Positions 43,148 to 52,825 are shown, numbered from the stretch's first letter. The stretch: DNA of 64,000 nucleotides from Leptolyngbya subtilissima AS-A7 (GCF_039962255.1 NZ_JAMPKY010000006.1:1-64000), one strand, 5' to 3'. Notes: generated from the sequence alone by a model not told the origin. A program made the numbers and translations.

Positions 43148-44575
43148 ATGACTCGCTCCCCTGAGCCGCCTACCCCAAAGCACTGTGAGAAGATTGCTCG
43201 TTTTCTACACGCCACACTCTTGAAAACGCAGCAGCAGCGGCTTGACCTGCTCACGGAGGCTGGTGGAGCTTGGTTGCAGACGACCTCCGCAGAGGTGCAG
43301 GTTGCCAGGCTGACAGCGCTGCTTGAGCAACAGCCCGCCCTGCCGGGGCCGATTGTCGAGCGTATTCTAGCTAAGCTTTTGATCCCAAATTTCCAGGGAT
43401 CTAAGCCCTACAGCCAGATTCTGCAGCGGGTGCAGCAGTTGGCGATCGCAGCCCTCCCTAGCGAACCCATCCAGCCCGAGTCAGCTCACATTCCCTACGT
43501 CGGGCTGTTGCTGGTGGATGCCGAAAACATGAACCCGCCCGAGGCCTTAGAGGCGTTTCTGCAAACCGTGGGTCGATACCCCATCCGCCACCGTCTGGCC
43601 TTTGGCAACTGGCGCAGACTGGGCCGCCGCGATCGCGATCTGTATCGGCGGGGCTATCAAATGGTGCATGTGCCCTCAGGCAAAAACAGTGCCGACATCA
43701 AGATGGCTGTGGACACGTCCCTAATTACCTTCCAAACCCCATCGATCCGCGAGGTATTTATCTGTTCTACGGATACCGATCTGCTTCACCTGGGCTACGC
43801 TCTGCTCAACCTGGGGGTCAGCGTTCACTGTGTTAGACACCGCGACGACGGCTGGTTCGAGGTGCTCAATCTGGCGCAGCAAACCACTCAGAAGGTCTAC
43901 TTCGACGCTAGTGAGGGGGCTGATTCGGCACTCGAGTTAGCCCACCAGGTGACGAAGGTGCCCACCCTAGCAGAAACGGCGCGATCGCTCAAACAGCTGC
44001 TGGCTCAAGCCCACGAGGATGATCCCGATCAGCCAATTACTATGGACCGGCTGGGCAAGCTATTTCGCGATCGCCACCACCTTTCCGCCAGCGAGGCGCT
44101 TCAGGCCAACTCGGGCTATAAAACCCTGGGGCAATTTCTCAAATCCCACACCACCTTTGTCCTTTCCCCTTTACCTAACAGCAAGCAGATTGCTGTCACC
44201 CTTAAGACCGTCGCCAACGACAGCCCACCTCCAGAGCCAGCGATCGCGATCGCTGTTCCCCAGCCAGAAGGATTCCTCGGAGCCGAGGGGGCAATGGAGG
44301 CAGTAGCTATACCACCACCCATTACCGACGCCCACAGCCTAGAGCAAGCGCTGATCGCTCTCCTATGGCGGCTATCCTCTGGTCAGGCAGATAGCCAAAT
44401 TCAGCTCTCAGTGCTGGCGGCCTATTTTGCCCACATCTACAAAGAATCCATGAGCGCAGCACTAAAGCGCATCGGCGAACCCAAGGGTCTGCCGAAACTT
44501 TTAACCAAATGCCGCTCTCTAAGAGTGCAACAGCAGGGCCAAGACTGGCGGATAGCCTTGGCCTGTGTCAGCTAG
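43148..44575 (+). CDS. NYN (PIN-like) nuclease-domain protein with LOTUS-like C-terminal domains
   Basis: The 475-residue product has a helical N-terminal region (to about 100), a NYN/PIN-type nuclease domain (about 120-265) and a C-terminal part with one or two OST-HTH/LOTUS-like segments (PITMDRLGKLFRDRHHLSAS and QLSVLAAYFAHIYKESMSAA). The acidic metal site of NYN is visible in VGLLLVDAENMNPPEAL, SADIKMAVD and STDTDLLHLGY. It is therefore a likely RNase, with LOTUS domains for RNA or partner binding. The ATG at 43148 is preferred over 43082. No toxin-antitoxin or other RNA-processing gene is next to it. Confidence 0.9.
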   Translation: MTRSPEPPTPKHCEKIARFLHATLLKTQQQRLDLLTEAGGAWLQTTSAEVQVARLTALLEQQPALPGPIVERILAKLLIPNFQGSKPYSQILQRVQQLAIAALPSEPIQPESAHIPYVGLLLVDAENMNPPEALEAFLQTVGRYPIRHRLAFGNWRRLGRRDRDLYRRGYQMVHVPSGKNSADIKMAVDTSLITFQTPSIREVFICSTDTDLLHLGYALLNLGVSVHCVRHRDDGWFEVLNLAQQTTQKVYFDASEGADSALELAHQVTKVPTLAETARSLKQLLAQAHEDDPDQPITMDRLGKLFRDRHHLSASEALQANSGYKTLGQFLKSHTTFVLSPLPNSKQIAVTLKTVANDSPPPEPAIAIAVPQPEGFLGAEGAMEAVAIPPPITDAHSLEQALIALLWRLSSGQADSQIQLSVLAAYFAHIYKESMSAALKRIGEPKGLPKLLTKCRSLRVQQQGQDWRIALACVS

Positions 44576-44583
44576 AGCAACCC

Positions 44584-46125
44584 TTAAGTCGCCACCGGTT
44601 CTTTAGCCTCAAACTTGAGCTTGGCCCGCTTAAAGGGTTCAGGAATTTCTACCGGGTAGTTGCCCGTGAAGCAGGCGGAGCAGAAGCTGCCTGGCTCCTG
44701 GTTTGTCGCGGCCAGCATGCCCTCCCAGCTTAGATAGGCTAGGGAATCGACATTGATTTGATCAGCAATTTCTTCTAAAGACTTCGTAGCCGCGATCAGC
44801 TGATCTTGGTTGTCGGTGTCAATGCCGTAGAAACAGGGGTGGGTGACCGGTGGCGACGAAATCCGCATGTGCACCTCGGTCGCCCCTGCATCGCGCAATG
44901 CCTGCACAATCTTACGGCTGGTGGTGCCTCGCACAATCGAGTCATCCACAATCAAAATTCGCTTGCCCTCCAGCACATCCTTGAGGGGGTTCAGCTTCAT
45001 GCGAATGCCCACCTCCCGCATCGACTGGGTGGGTTGAATAAAGGTGCGCCCCACGTAGCGGTTCTTGATCAGCCCCTCCGCGTAGGGAATTTGGGACTGC
45101 TGGGAAAAGCCGATCGCCGCTGGCACCCCAGAGTCAGGTACCGCCATAATCAAATCCACATCGGCGGGGGCTTCTTTGGCTAGCTGATGGCCCAAGCGGC
45201 GGCGGTAGCTGTAGAGACTCTCGCCGTTGACAATGCTATCGGGTCGCGAAAAGTAAATCATCTCAAACACGCAGAGCTTGCGTTGGGTCGCCTCTGCCCA
45301 CTGACGAGAAATAATTCCCTCGGGGGTAATCCACACCAGCTCACCTGGCTCAATATCACGGACGTAGGTTGCCCCAATGATGTCGAGGGCACAGGTTTCC
45401 GAAGCCAGCACATAGTGAGCCGGTTGCCCCACTTCAGGAATGTCATTGCCCAGTACCCCCAGCACCAGGGGCCGAATACCTTGCTGGTCGCGGGCACCCA
45501 AAATTCCATTAGGTGTACCGATTACTAGGCTAAAGGCCCCATAACAACGGTTAAAGGCCTGCTCAGCGGCGTGGACCCAGTCGGCCCCGTCGTTGACGGC
45601 CTCGGCTAAGGCAAAGGCGATCATTTCTGAATCGGTGGTAGTCACCAAGTCATGGTGGCGGTCTAACAGTTCTTCACGCAGATCAGCCGCGTTGACCAAA
45701 TTGCCGTTGTGGGCCAGGGCCAGATCCCCCAGGCGGGTGGGCACCACAGCGGGCTGGGCATTGCACACATGACTGGAGCCAGTGGTGGAGTAGCGGGTGT
45801 GACCAACGGCAATGTGGCCAGTGAGATCTTTGAGAATTTGGTCATCAAACACCTGTGACACCAAGCCCATGTGCTTGTAGCAGTGGCTACCCGATGCGTT
45901 GAAGGTGGCAATGCCCGCCGACTCTTGGCCTCGGTGTTGTAGGGCAAATAGGCCAAAGTAGGCTAGCCGAGCTACCTCTTCGTCGGGAGCATAAAGCCCG
46001 AAGATGCCACAGGCCTCTTCGGGCTTATCGGGACGTTCGAGCAACGACTCGGAACGAGTATCCGCAACATGATCCTGAGGGGAATCGTAGGACTCGTCTA
46101 GGAAAGATTTAGAAGGGAACGTCAT
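44584..46125 (-). CDS. purF: Amidophosphoribosyltransferase
   Basis: The 513-residue product makes 5-phosphoribosylamine from PRPP and glutamine, the first committed step of purine synthesis. The propeptide ends before the catalytic Cys (KPEEACGIFGLYAP near residue 39), as in the Bacillus-type enzyme. The PRPP site is GKRILIVDDSIVRGTTSRK. Cysteines in SFCSACFTGNYP near the C-terminus fit the [4Fe-4S] cluster of this subtype. The start at 46125 is chosen because the longer frame adds non-conserved residues. A candidate NtcA promoter lies upstream. purL is the preceding gene on the same strand, 283 bp away. Confidence 0.97.
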   Translation of the reverse strand: MTFPSKSFLDESYDSPQDHVADTRSESLLERPDKPEEACGIFGLYAPDEEVARLAYFGLFALQHRGQESAGIATFNASGSHCYKHMGLVSQVFDDQILKDLTGHIAVGHTRYSTTGSSHVCNAQPAVVPTRLGDLALAHNGNLVNAADLREELLDRHHDLVTTTDSEMIAFALAEAVNDGADWVHAAEQAFNRCYGAFSLVIGTPNGILGARDQQGIRPLVLGVLGNDIPEVGQPAHYVLASETCALDIIGATYVRDIEPGELVWITPEGIISRQWAEATQRKLCVFEMIYFSRPDSIVNGESLYSYRRRLGHQLAKEAPADVDLIMAVPDSGVPAAIGFSQQSQIPYAEGLIKNRYVGRTFIQPTQSMREVGIRMKLNPLKDVLEGKRILIVDDSIVRGTTSRKIVQALRDAGATEVHMRISSPPVTHPCFYGIDTDNQDQLIAATKSLEEIADQINVDSLAYLSWEGMLAATNQEPGSFCSACFTGNYPVEIPEPFKRAKLKFEAKEPVAT

Positions 46126-46223
46126 TGGTGGTGCAGGGTGGCTTAAGAACGCAATTGGCAAAGGAGCAAGACTTCTCAACACATTCGGCTGCCGCATTTT
46201 GCCCTCAATGCGAGCCCAGCTTC

Positions 46224-46263
46224 ATCATAGGGTCAGGAATTTCGAAGTGGTATTAGAAACTAC
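46224..46263 (-). promoter_or_regulatory. Candidate NtcA-activated promoter of purF
   Basis: On the minus strand GTAGTTTCTAATAC (46263-46250) fits GTA-N8-TAC, and TATGAT (46229-46224) fits the -10 pattern TAN3T with a 20-nt gap, slightly short of the usual 22-24. It lies about 100 nt before the purF ATG. Confidence 0.45.
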
Positions 46264-46347
46264 CGAACTCCCCTAACCTATTTAATAGTTCCTTAACATA
46301 TGCCCGATCATAACACCTGCAGTATTCTCCGCAGGCGACGCCCTAAA

Positions 46348-46371
46348 CCCGATGTAGAAAGGATTATCGGG
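46348..46371 (-). terminator. Possible hairpin after purL
   Basis: CCCGAT and ATCGGG pair around a 12-nt loop, 38 bp past the purL stop. No strong T-run is present, so the terminator role is weak. Confidence 0.35.
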
Positions 46372-46408
46372 CTGTCATGTGGATGATAAGGAAAGTTCCA
46401 AGCCCGCC

Positions 46409-48793
46409 CTAGCTCTCCCCAGCTAACCGCTGCTCGATCGCGGTGTTCCAAGTGGAAGCCAAAGATTTAACCGCATCGGCAATCAACGTTTGACCATCCC
46501 GAGTAGCAAGGGTCAAGGTGTCGCCCTGCACGGTGCCCAACCATTGCCACTCACTCGCCAGGTGTTGATTCAGGTAAGCCTCCCAAGCGGACTGATGCTC
46601 GCGGCTCACCGAGACGACAATTCTTGCGCCCCCTTCCCCAAACAGCAGCCGATCCCACCGCTGACTAGGTTGATCGGCCTCCAGGGAAAGATGCACCATA
46701 GCCCCAAGCTGGCCGCTAATGCACGATTCTGCCAAGGCCACAGCCAATCCACCCTCGGCACTATCGTGGGCCGATCGCACCCAACCCTGGCCAATACCGT
46801 GGCGGCAGGCGGCCTGCACTCGCTTCTCAAGCGCCATATCGATCGCCGGGGGTTGTCCAGTCGCCTGACCGTGGACCGCTGCCAGGTACTCCGAGCCGCC
46901 CAGGGTAACTAGGGGCTTGCCATCAGCGATCGCTGTCCCGGTCTGCTCCACCGGCACACCCAGCAGGTAGATCAAGTCACCCTCTTGCTGCCAGCCCTGG
47001 CCGCAGGTGCGGCTCAAATCGTCAATCAGCCCCACCATGCCAACCACAGGGGTGGGGTAAATGGGCTGAGGGATGCCCTGGCTATCCACCGTCTCGTTGT
47101 AGAGCGAGACATTGCCCCCGGTGACCGGGGTCTCAAACTCGCGACAGGCGTCGGCCAGGCCCCGGCAGGCGTTGGCTAATTGCCAGTAGCCAATAGGCTT
47201 TTCGGGGCTGCCAAAGTTGAGGTTGTCGGTCACCGCCAGGGGCAAAGCCCCAACACAGCTAAGGTTGCGGGCGGCCTCGGCCACGGCGGCTTTGGCGCCT
47301 TCGTAGGGGTTGAGGTAGACGTAGCGGGCGTTGCAGTCTACCGTAGCCGCCAGCCCTCGGGTGGTACCGCCTGGTTGATACCCAGGGACCGCTTCCTGGG
47401 GACGTAGACGAATGACGGCGGCGTCGCCCTGGCCAGGGCGACGTACGGTATTGTTTTGCACCTGGTGGTCGTACTGGCGGTAGACCCAGTTTTTAGAGGC
47501 GATCGTCGGCTGGCCTAGCAGCTTGTGAAGTACCTCAGTCCAGGAGGTATTCTCTGAACCGGAAAGCGCAATGCCGGACCCAGAGCAGGCTGGCAGGCTG
47601 TCTTCGCTCCAAGCCCAGGCTTTTTGGGCGTAGTCTGGCGGTTCGGCCAACAGCTCACGGTGGTAGATCGGTGTATTTTCCGACAAAGCCAGGGCAGGAA
47701 TTTCGGCGGCAACATCACCCTGGAACAGAATCCGCACAATTGGATCTGCAATCACTGTTCCGGCCACCACGGCGTGCAGCCCCCAGCGCTCGAAGATCTC
47801 GATCACCTCGGCTTCACGGCCCTTGGCAACCACAAACAGCATCCGCTCTTGGGATTCCGACAGCAGATACTCATAGGGCACCATGCCGGTTTCCCGCACA
47901 GGGATGAGGTCGAGATCTAGCTCGATGCCGACGCCCCCCTTGGCCGCCATCTCGGCGGTGGAACAGGTCAGGCCCGCCGCCCCCATGTCTTGAGCGGCGA
48001 CGATCGCCCCCGTCTTAAATGCCGCCAAACAGGCCTCCACCAAGGACTTTTCGAGAAAAGGGTCGCCCACCTGCACGGCAGGGCGGTCTTGCTCAGACTC
48101 GTCGGTCAATTCCGCGCTGGCGAAGCTGGCCCCGCCCATGCCATCGCGCCCAGTGGTAGAGCCCACGTACACCACTGGGTTACCCAGGCCCGCCGCCCCA
48201 GATTTGACGATGTCGTCGGTTTCCATGATGCCGATCGCCATCGCATTCACCAGCGGGTTACCATTGTAGGCGGCGTCAAAGTACACCTCACCACCCACGG
48301 TGGGCACTCCAAAGCAGTTGCCGTAGTGGGCAATGCCCGACACCACCCCCTGGCACAGGCGGCGAGTGCGGCTGTCGGCCAGATCCCCAAACCGTAGGGA
48401 GTTGAGCACGGCGATCGGTCGCGCCCCCATGGTAAAGATGTCGCGCAGAATGCCGCCGACCCCGGTAGCAGCCCCCTGGAACGGCTCAACGGCAGAAGGA
48501 TGGTTGTGGGACTCAATTTTGAAGGCCACCCGCAGCCCATCCCCGGCATCGATCACACCCGCGTTTTCCCCTGGTCCCACCAGCACACGGGGCCCTTCGG
48601 TGGGGAACTGTTTGAGCAGGGGGCGCGAGTTTTTGTAGCAACAGTGCTCTGACCACATCACCCCAAACATGCCCAGCTCAGCGCGGTTGGGGTGACGACC
48701 CAAGCGCTGCACAATGTCGTCGTACTCCTCGGGCTTGATGCCTTCAGAGGCGATTTCTGCGGGGCTAAAAGGGGCGGTAGAAAAGGCTGTCAT
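46409..48793 (-). CDS. purL: Phosphoribosylformylglycinamidine synthase II
   Basis: The 794-residue product is the small-type PurL (FGAM synthase subunit II), which with PurQ and PurS converts FGAR to FGAM in purine synthesis. The N-terminal motif [17 protein letters not shown] and the AIR-synthase-like repeats ([38 protein letters not shown] and [18 protein letters not shown] [12 protein letters not shown]) are clear. The C-terminal half is the second AIR-synthase-type repeat. Length fits this subtype. purQ and purS are not in the window. The ATG at 48793 is the family start. Confidence 0.98.
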   Translation of the reverse strand: MTAFSTAPFSPAEIASEGIKPEEYDDIVQRLGRHPNRAELGMFGVMWSEHCCYKNSRPLLKQFPTEGPRVLVGPGENAGVIDAGDGLRVAFKIESHNHPSAVEPFQGAATGVGGILRDIFTMGARPIAVLNSLRFGDLADSRTRRLCQGVVSGIAHYGNCFGVPTVGGEVYFDAAYNGNPLVNAMAIGIMETDDIVKSGAAGLGNPVVYVGSTTGRDGMGGASFASAELTDESEQDRPAVQVGDPFLEKSLVEACLAAFKTGAIVAAQDMGAAGLTCSTAEMAAKGGVGIELDLDLIPVRETGMVPYEYLLSESQERMLFVVAKGREAEVIEIFERWGLHAVVAGTVIADPIVRILFQGDVAAEIPALALSENTPIYHRELLAEPPDYAQKAWAWSEDSLPACSGSGIALSGSENTSWTEVLHKLLGQPTIASKNWVYRQYDHQVQNNTVRRPGQGDAAVIRLRPQEAVPGYQPGGTTRGLAATVDCNARYVYLNPYEGAKAAVAEAARNLSCVGALPLAVTDNLNFGSPEKPIGYWQLANACRGLADACREFETPVTGGNVSLYNETVDSQGIPQPIYPTPVVGMVGLIDDLSRTCGQGWQQEGDLIYLLGVPVEQTGTAIADGKPLVTLGGSEYLAAVHGQATGQPPAIDMALEKRVQAACRHGIGQGWVRSAHDSAEGGLAVALAESCISGQLGAMVHLSLEADQPSQRWDRLLFGEGGARIVVSVSREHQSAWEAYLNQHLASEWQWLGTVQGDTLTLATRDGQTLIADAVKSLASTWNTAIEQRLAGES

Positions 48794-48848
48794 GCTGGCA
48801 GGGGGGAAGTTGCCTACCGATCTTAGCCCTAAGTTGTCTCTTGGAGCG

Positions 48849-48890
48849 GGGAAAGAGGGTAGATGGGTGGATGGGTGCGGGAGTAGGGTG
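48849..48890. repeat. Low-complexity GGGTAGATGGGTG-type intergenic repeat
   Basis: A G-rich tract (GAGGGTAGATGGGTGGATGG and neighbours) upstream of purL, on the opposite strand sense to the tract at 17942. It belongs to the same loose family as those at 8636 and 9488. Confidence 0.5.
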
Positions 48891-49089
48891 TTGTGGAAGT
48901 TGATGCGATTGCATCAGTAGCAATTCACGAATTGCAGCATCTTCTGATTGCCCAGCTTGGTAGGCGGCTTAGCGACAGGTTGATTGAGATTTTGCAGCAG
49001 CCAAGCCTTGAACGAATTCAATGGGGCTCTTCTGGCTTTCCTTTTGTAGAACCGGAGTGGTGTGCGGATTTGGTCTCTCAACTCACTTC

Positions 49090-49599
49090 CTACTCGCAGT
49101 CGGCAAACTCCGGGCGATACCGCACCAGTCCCCGGCAATTCTCCAAGATCCCCGGCTTCAGTTCCAGCACTCGAAACGCGCCCTCGGGAACGGTGTACTC
49201 ACACCGCAGTGCCCTCTCTTTGGCAGGAATGAAACCAAACCGAGCATAAAACTGCGGGTCGCCTAGCACAACCACTGCCCCGCTGCCGATCTGACGGCAT
49301 TGCTCTATTCCCTGGCGAATGAGTTGTGTCCCAATGCCCTGGTGCTGGTGGTCTGGCAGCACAGCCACCGGCCCCAGGCCCAAAACCATTGGACTCTTCG
49401 TATCAACGTTCTCAAAGGTGACCGGGCTGAAAAAGATGTGGCCCACCATCGCATCCCTCACCACCGTCACCAGAGATAGCGTATGGGGCAACCCCCGCAG
49501 CCGATCGACCAGCTTGGCCTCATGCTCGCGACCAAAGGCGATCGCATTGACCTGGTAAACCGACTCAAGATCCGCTGGATGCTCAGCTCGAATCATCAT
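49090..49599 (-). CDS. GNAT family N-acetyltransferase
   Basis: The 169-residue product has the GNAT fold. Acetyl-CoA binding is visible in GPVAVLPDHQHQGIGTQLIR (the QxxGIG motif near residue 85) and AVVVLGDPQFYARFGFIPA, which is close to the YhbS-type subgroup. It acts in the cytosol; the substrate is unknown. Two consecutive ATGs at 49599 and 49596 can start it. The downstream 48893-49090 stretch holds a possible remnant on the other strand. Confidence 0.92.
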   Translation of the reverse strand: MMIRAEHPADLESVYQVNAIAFGREHEAKLVDRLRGLPHTLSLVTVVRDAMVGHIFFSPVTFENVDTKSPMVLGLGPVAVLPDHQHQGIGTQLIRQGIEQCRQIGSGAVVVLGDPQFYARFGFIPAKERALRCEYTVPEGAFRVLELKPGILENCRGLVRYRPEFADCE

Positions 49600-49634
49600 T
49601 TCGCAGCGCGTGAGACGGGCTAGTGACTAGGGAG

Positions 49635-50612
49635 TCAAGAGTATGCAGCTAAAAACTTGTTCAAATCGACAAAGGTGCCAGCACGGGTGGTGATGGGCGC
49701 TTCGTAGCCTTTCAGCTCTACGGTAAAGTGCTTAAAGCAGGGGTCATCTACCCCAGATTGCAAGTATTTGTAGGTAGTTTCGCCAATGGCGATATCTAGG
49801 CCTAGGGATTTAGTCGCAGACTCTAGGCGAAAAGCTGCGTTGACAGTGTCGCCTAGGGCGGTGTAGTCGGGGCGATCGCCGCTGCCGGTGTTGCCAACCA
49901 TGGCGTGGCCCGTGTTGATGCCAGCCCCAATGCGCAGAGGGAACGGCAGCGGAAACTGCTCGTGGAGCTGACTCGTCATTTCGGCCAGGGTGCTGACAGC
50001 CTGCAAAATCTTGATCATGCTGGCCTGGTCGGCCCCCTCGGGGCCATGAACCCATACCGTCATCACAGCATCACCGATGTATTTATCGACCCAGCTGCCG
50101 TATTGACCAATGATTTCTCCAGCGCGGCGAAACCAGGTGCCAATGGCTTCGGAGAGAATTTTTTCGTCAATCTGGCGGGTCAGTACGGTGAAGTCGCGAA
50201 TGTCGACCACCATGACCGAAATTAGCTGGCGCACGTGGAGCATGGCCGTAGCGGTAGCATCCCCGTGGATTCCAGCCAGGGGCGCCTCTAACGCCACAGC
50301 GGCATCTTGAGGTGAGAAAAACCGCAGTTCGGTCTGACCAAAGGTGAGCAGATCGCCGTCGTGGAGAATGACCGGCACGCTGACCCGACGCCCGTTGACA
50401 AAGGTACCGTTGCGACTGCCCAGGTCGATTAGGTAAAACCGGCCGCTATCAGCATCCTGAAGCATGGCGTGGTTGCGCGATATCCACCGGTCAGGCAGCA
50501 CAAAATTATTGTCGTCGCCCCGCCCTACTGTCCAGCAACTGCCACCCGCCAAGGAAAGCTGGCGATCGCCGGAGCCTGTTTTAAGCGCAAGGTAGGGGCC
50601 AGATGAAGTCAC
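49635..50612 (-). CDS. FHA domain-containing adenylate/guanylate cyclase
   Basis: The product is about 325 residues. The FHA domain comes first (WTVGRGDDNNFVLPDRWISR, SRNGTFVNGRRVSVPVIL), then a class III nucleotide cyclase domain (VMVVDIRDFTVLTRQI with the metal Asp residues, and YIGDAVMTVWVHG). FHA domains bind phosphothreonine, so cyclase activity may follow a Ser/Thr kinase, such as the one at 15994-17850; this is inference. No membrane segment is seen. The start is uncertain: GTG at 50612 begins a normal fold, TTG at 50687 gives a longer form. Confidence 0.9.
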   Translation of the reverse strand: MTSSGPYLALKTGSGDRQLSLAGGSCWTVGRGDDNNFVLPDRWISRNHAMLQDADSGRFYLIDLGSRNGTFVNGRRVSVPVILHDGDLLTFGQTELRFFSPQDAAVALEAPLAGIHGDATATAMLHVRQLISVMVVDIRDFTVLTRQIDEKILSEAIGTWFRRAGEIIGQYGSWVDKYIGDAVMTVWVHGPEGADQASMIKILQAVSTLAEMTSQLHEQFPLPFPLRIGAGINTGHAMVGNTGSGDRPDYTALGDTVNAAFRLESATKSLGLDIAIGETTYKYLQSGVDDPCFKHFTVELKGYEAPITTRAGTFVDLNKFLAAYS

Positions 50613-50749
50613 AGCGGTAAAGTTAGGGCACAAACTTAAAGACGATTGAGCGCGACTGCGCCAAAACTCAATCTGCGATCGCGGCAAACAATCTCAAACT
50701 ATCCCTGAGCTCACCCTATTATGCCAGAGATGCAAACCCAGCACCCGCT

Positions 50750-51463
50750 CTAAGCTAGCGCCGCCGTCAGAAAAAATAACCCGTCAACGACAAGCGTGCT
50801 AAACACGGCTCCCCCAAAGGCCCACCAAGCAAGCTGACGCGAGGTGCTGAGGGCGATCGCCGTCGCCACGAGCAAAAACAGTACCAAAATCACGGCTCGA
50901 CAGGCTGCCACATCCGTTTGCAGGGTCGCGCTAGCTGCTCGCAGCACCAAAGGTGCCGCATCTGGGCTGGTTAGCATCAGCTGTTGCCAGGTGGGAAACA
51001 AATGCATCCAGTTGATGTAGAGGTCTGTGACTGCCGTACCTAACAAAGACCCCAAGAAGAAATAGCTGCCCACTCGGCCCCAGCCTTGACATAGGCAAAC
51101 CAGGGCGATCGGCAAGCCCAGAGCCTCAATCGGTAAATGAATAACCGGATCCCATCGAAACCAGCCCCAGTACAGCGAGCCGGTCAGCCAAATCCATCCA
51201 AAGCCCACAATCAAGTCACCCCAAAGGCTCCAGCGAGGACGCCGCATTAGCCACGCTCCCAGCACCAGCCACAGAGGGGTAATAGCCAGGCTCACCCAGG
51301 GAAAGTAGCGCACCAGGGGGGCCTGCACAAACACCGGCAGAATCACCAGGCCCAGCGCTGCCCCAAAGACCTTAATTTGAAGACCTGAACGTGCTATCCA
51401 GCCCTGGATGAGGGCCAGCCACGGCAACGTCTTATCGGAAGCAGAACTGTAGGAAAGGCTCAA
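50750..51463 (-). CDS. DUF3120 membrane protein
   Basis: The 237-residue product has about six membrane segments (VFGAALGLVILPVFVQAPLV, LAITPLWLVLGAWLM, LIVGFGWIWLTGSLYWGWF and others) and matches the cyanobacterial/plastid DUF3120 family by its WHLFP-like YINWMHLFPTWQQ motif. The function is unknown. The predicted start is a TTG at 51463; the hydrophilic N-terminus MSLSYSSASDKTLPWLALIQ is acceptable. It is divergent from uppP, with 447 bp between. Confidence 0.85.
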   Translation of the reverse strand: MSLSYSSASDKTLPWLALIQGWIARSGLQIKVFGAALGLVILPVFVQAPLVRYFPWVSLAITPLWLVLGAWLMRRPRWSLWGDLIVGFGWIWLTGSLYWGWFRWDPVIHLPIEALGLPIALVCLCQGWGRVGSYFFLGSLLGTAVTDLYINWMHLFPTWQQLMLTSPDAAPLVLRAASATLQTDVAACRAVILVLFLLVATAIALSTSRQLAWWAFGGAVFSTLVVDGLFFLTAALA

Positions 51464-51910
51464 AATAGGCTCAACGTAATTCTGAGTGTTTGATTAATCA
51501 TTGTTAACATAACATGCCCCAGGGGGGGATAGGGGAGCTAGGCCAGAGATCAGACCAGTATTAAGGTTGTCTTCAGATTAAGGCTGCCCTCAAATTCACA
51601 CTTAACCCAAGCAGGGGTTAAGTCTGGACGAAGAATCTAACTACCTCAGTTCCGGATACTCTGGTCGCTCCGTAGAATAGTCAACGTAAAGATAGTTGAT
51701 GGAGACTACCTAAAATTAGGCAGCTGCCCATGAAAACAGTGTACTTATTTTAAGATTCTAGGGAAGTCTCCTAGGGAGGGGTCAGAGCAATGCAGAGCTC
51801 ATCCCTATGGCCGGTGACCTGGCCATGGTAGAGACCGCCTAGGCCTCCCTGTCACCTTTAGCAGGTGCCTCTGGCTTGCAAAGCTATATCCATTACTATG
51901 GTTACCCCTT
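51464..51910. other. Long structured intergenic region upstream of uppP
   Basis: These 447 bp are unusually rich in dyads. ACTTAACCC/GGGTTAAGT (51600-51623) is a perfect 9-bp stem. CCTAAAATTAGG and the palindrome GGCAGCTGCC lie at 51709-51728. Three hairpins follow that cannot all form at once: A 51758-51774, B 51770-51810 and C 51807-51826. A TAGAAT at 51673-51678 could be a -10 for a leader RNA or small RNA of about 200 nt. No known riboswitch core was recognised. Confidence 0.6.
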
Positions 51911-52825
51911 ATGAATAGTGTGTTCCTTGGTCTAGTAGCTACGGTAGTCCAAGCGGGCAGCGGCGCGACCACGCCCCCCACGGAGACGATGAACCTGTTC
52001 CAAGCCATTGTGATTGGCATTGTGCAGGGGCTAACAGAATTTTTACCGATCAGCAGCACAGCCCACGTCAAGATGGTGCCTGTAGTGCTGGGCTGGGGAG
52101 ACCCAGGGGTGGCGTTTACCGCAGTCATTCAGCTGGGCAGCATTGCAGCCATTCTTTACTACTTTTGGGATGACCTCCGCCAGGTGACGATGGGCATGGT
52201 CAAGGCCACAACGACTCGACAGTTTGATTCCTCAGAATTTCGCCTAGGGTTGGGTATTTTGCTGGGCACAATTCCTATTGTGGTGGGTGGACTCTTAATC
52301 AAAGCCTTCATTCCAGATTTTGATAATTCGCCCTTGCGCAGTGCCTCCACCATTGCCATGGTCTCTATTTTGATGGCCCTGATCCTAGCTGCTGCTGAGA
52401 TTGTGGGCCGCCGCAAGCGCACCTTTGAGGCGCTCACCTTGAAGGATGGCGTGACTATGGGCTTTGCCCAGGCTCTAGCGCTGGTTCCCGGCGTATCGCG
52501 ATCGGGGTCTACCCTAACTGCTGGCCTGTTTATGGGATTAGAGCGATCGACAGCGGCGCGGTTCTCCTTTTTGCTGGGGGTACCGGCTATTACGCTATCG
52601 GGGCTAGTAGAGCTGAAGGGGTTTCTAGACACTGGATTTGGGGCGGCTGGCCCGTTGCCGCTGCTCGGCGGCATCGTAGCGGCGGTGGTGTCGTCTTATC
52701 TAGCAATTTTTTGGCTAATTCGCTTTTTGAAGCAGCACAGCACCTGGGTGTTTGTGTGGTACCGTCTGGCCTTCGGAGCAGCCATTCTGCTGGCGTTGGC
52801 TACCGGAAAAATGCAAAACATCTAA
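51911..52825 (+). CDS. uppP: Undecaprenyl-diphosphatase
   Basis: The 304-residue product is the BacA/UppP-type integral membrane phosphatase that recycles undecaprenyl diphosphate for peptidoglycan and other envelope polymers. The first active-site motif is GIVQGLTEFLPISSTAH near residue 36, and the second is LVPGVSRSGSTLTAGL near 195. About eight membrane segments are present. A short N-terminal extension precedes MNLFQAIVIG; cyanobacterial members often have one, so ATG 51911 is kept, and ATG 51989 is the alternative. A radical SAM gene follows at 42 bp. Confidence 0.95.
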   Translation: MNSVFLGLVATVVQAGSGATTPPTETMNLFQAIVIGIVQGLTEFLPISSTAHVKMVPVVLGWGDPGVAFTAVIQLGSIAAILYYFWDDLRQVTMGMVKATTTRQFDSSEFRLGLGILLGTIPIVVGGLLIKAFIPDFDNSPLRSASTIAMVSILMALILAAAEIVGRRKRTFEALTLKDGVTMGFAQALALVPGVSRSGSTLTAGLFMGLERSTAARFSFLLGVPAITLSGLVELKGFLDTGFGAAGPLPLLGGIVAAVVSSYLAIFWLIRFLKQHSTWVFVWYRLAFGAAILLALATGKMQNI

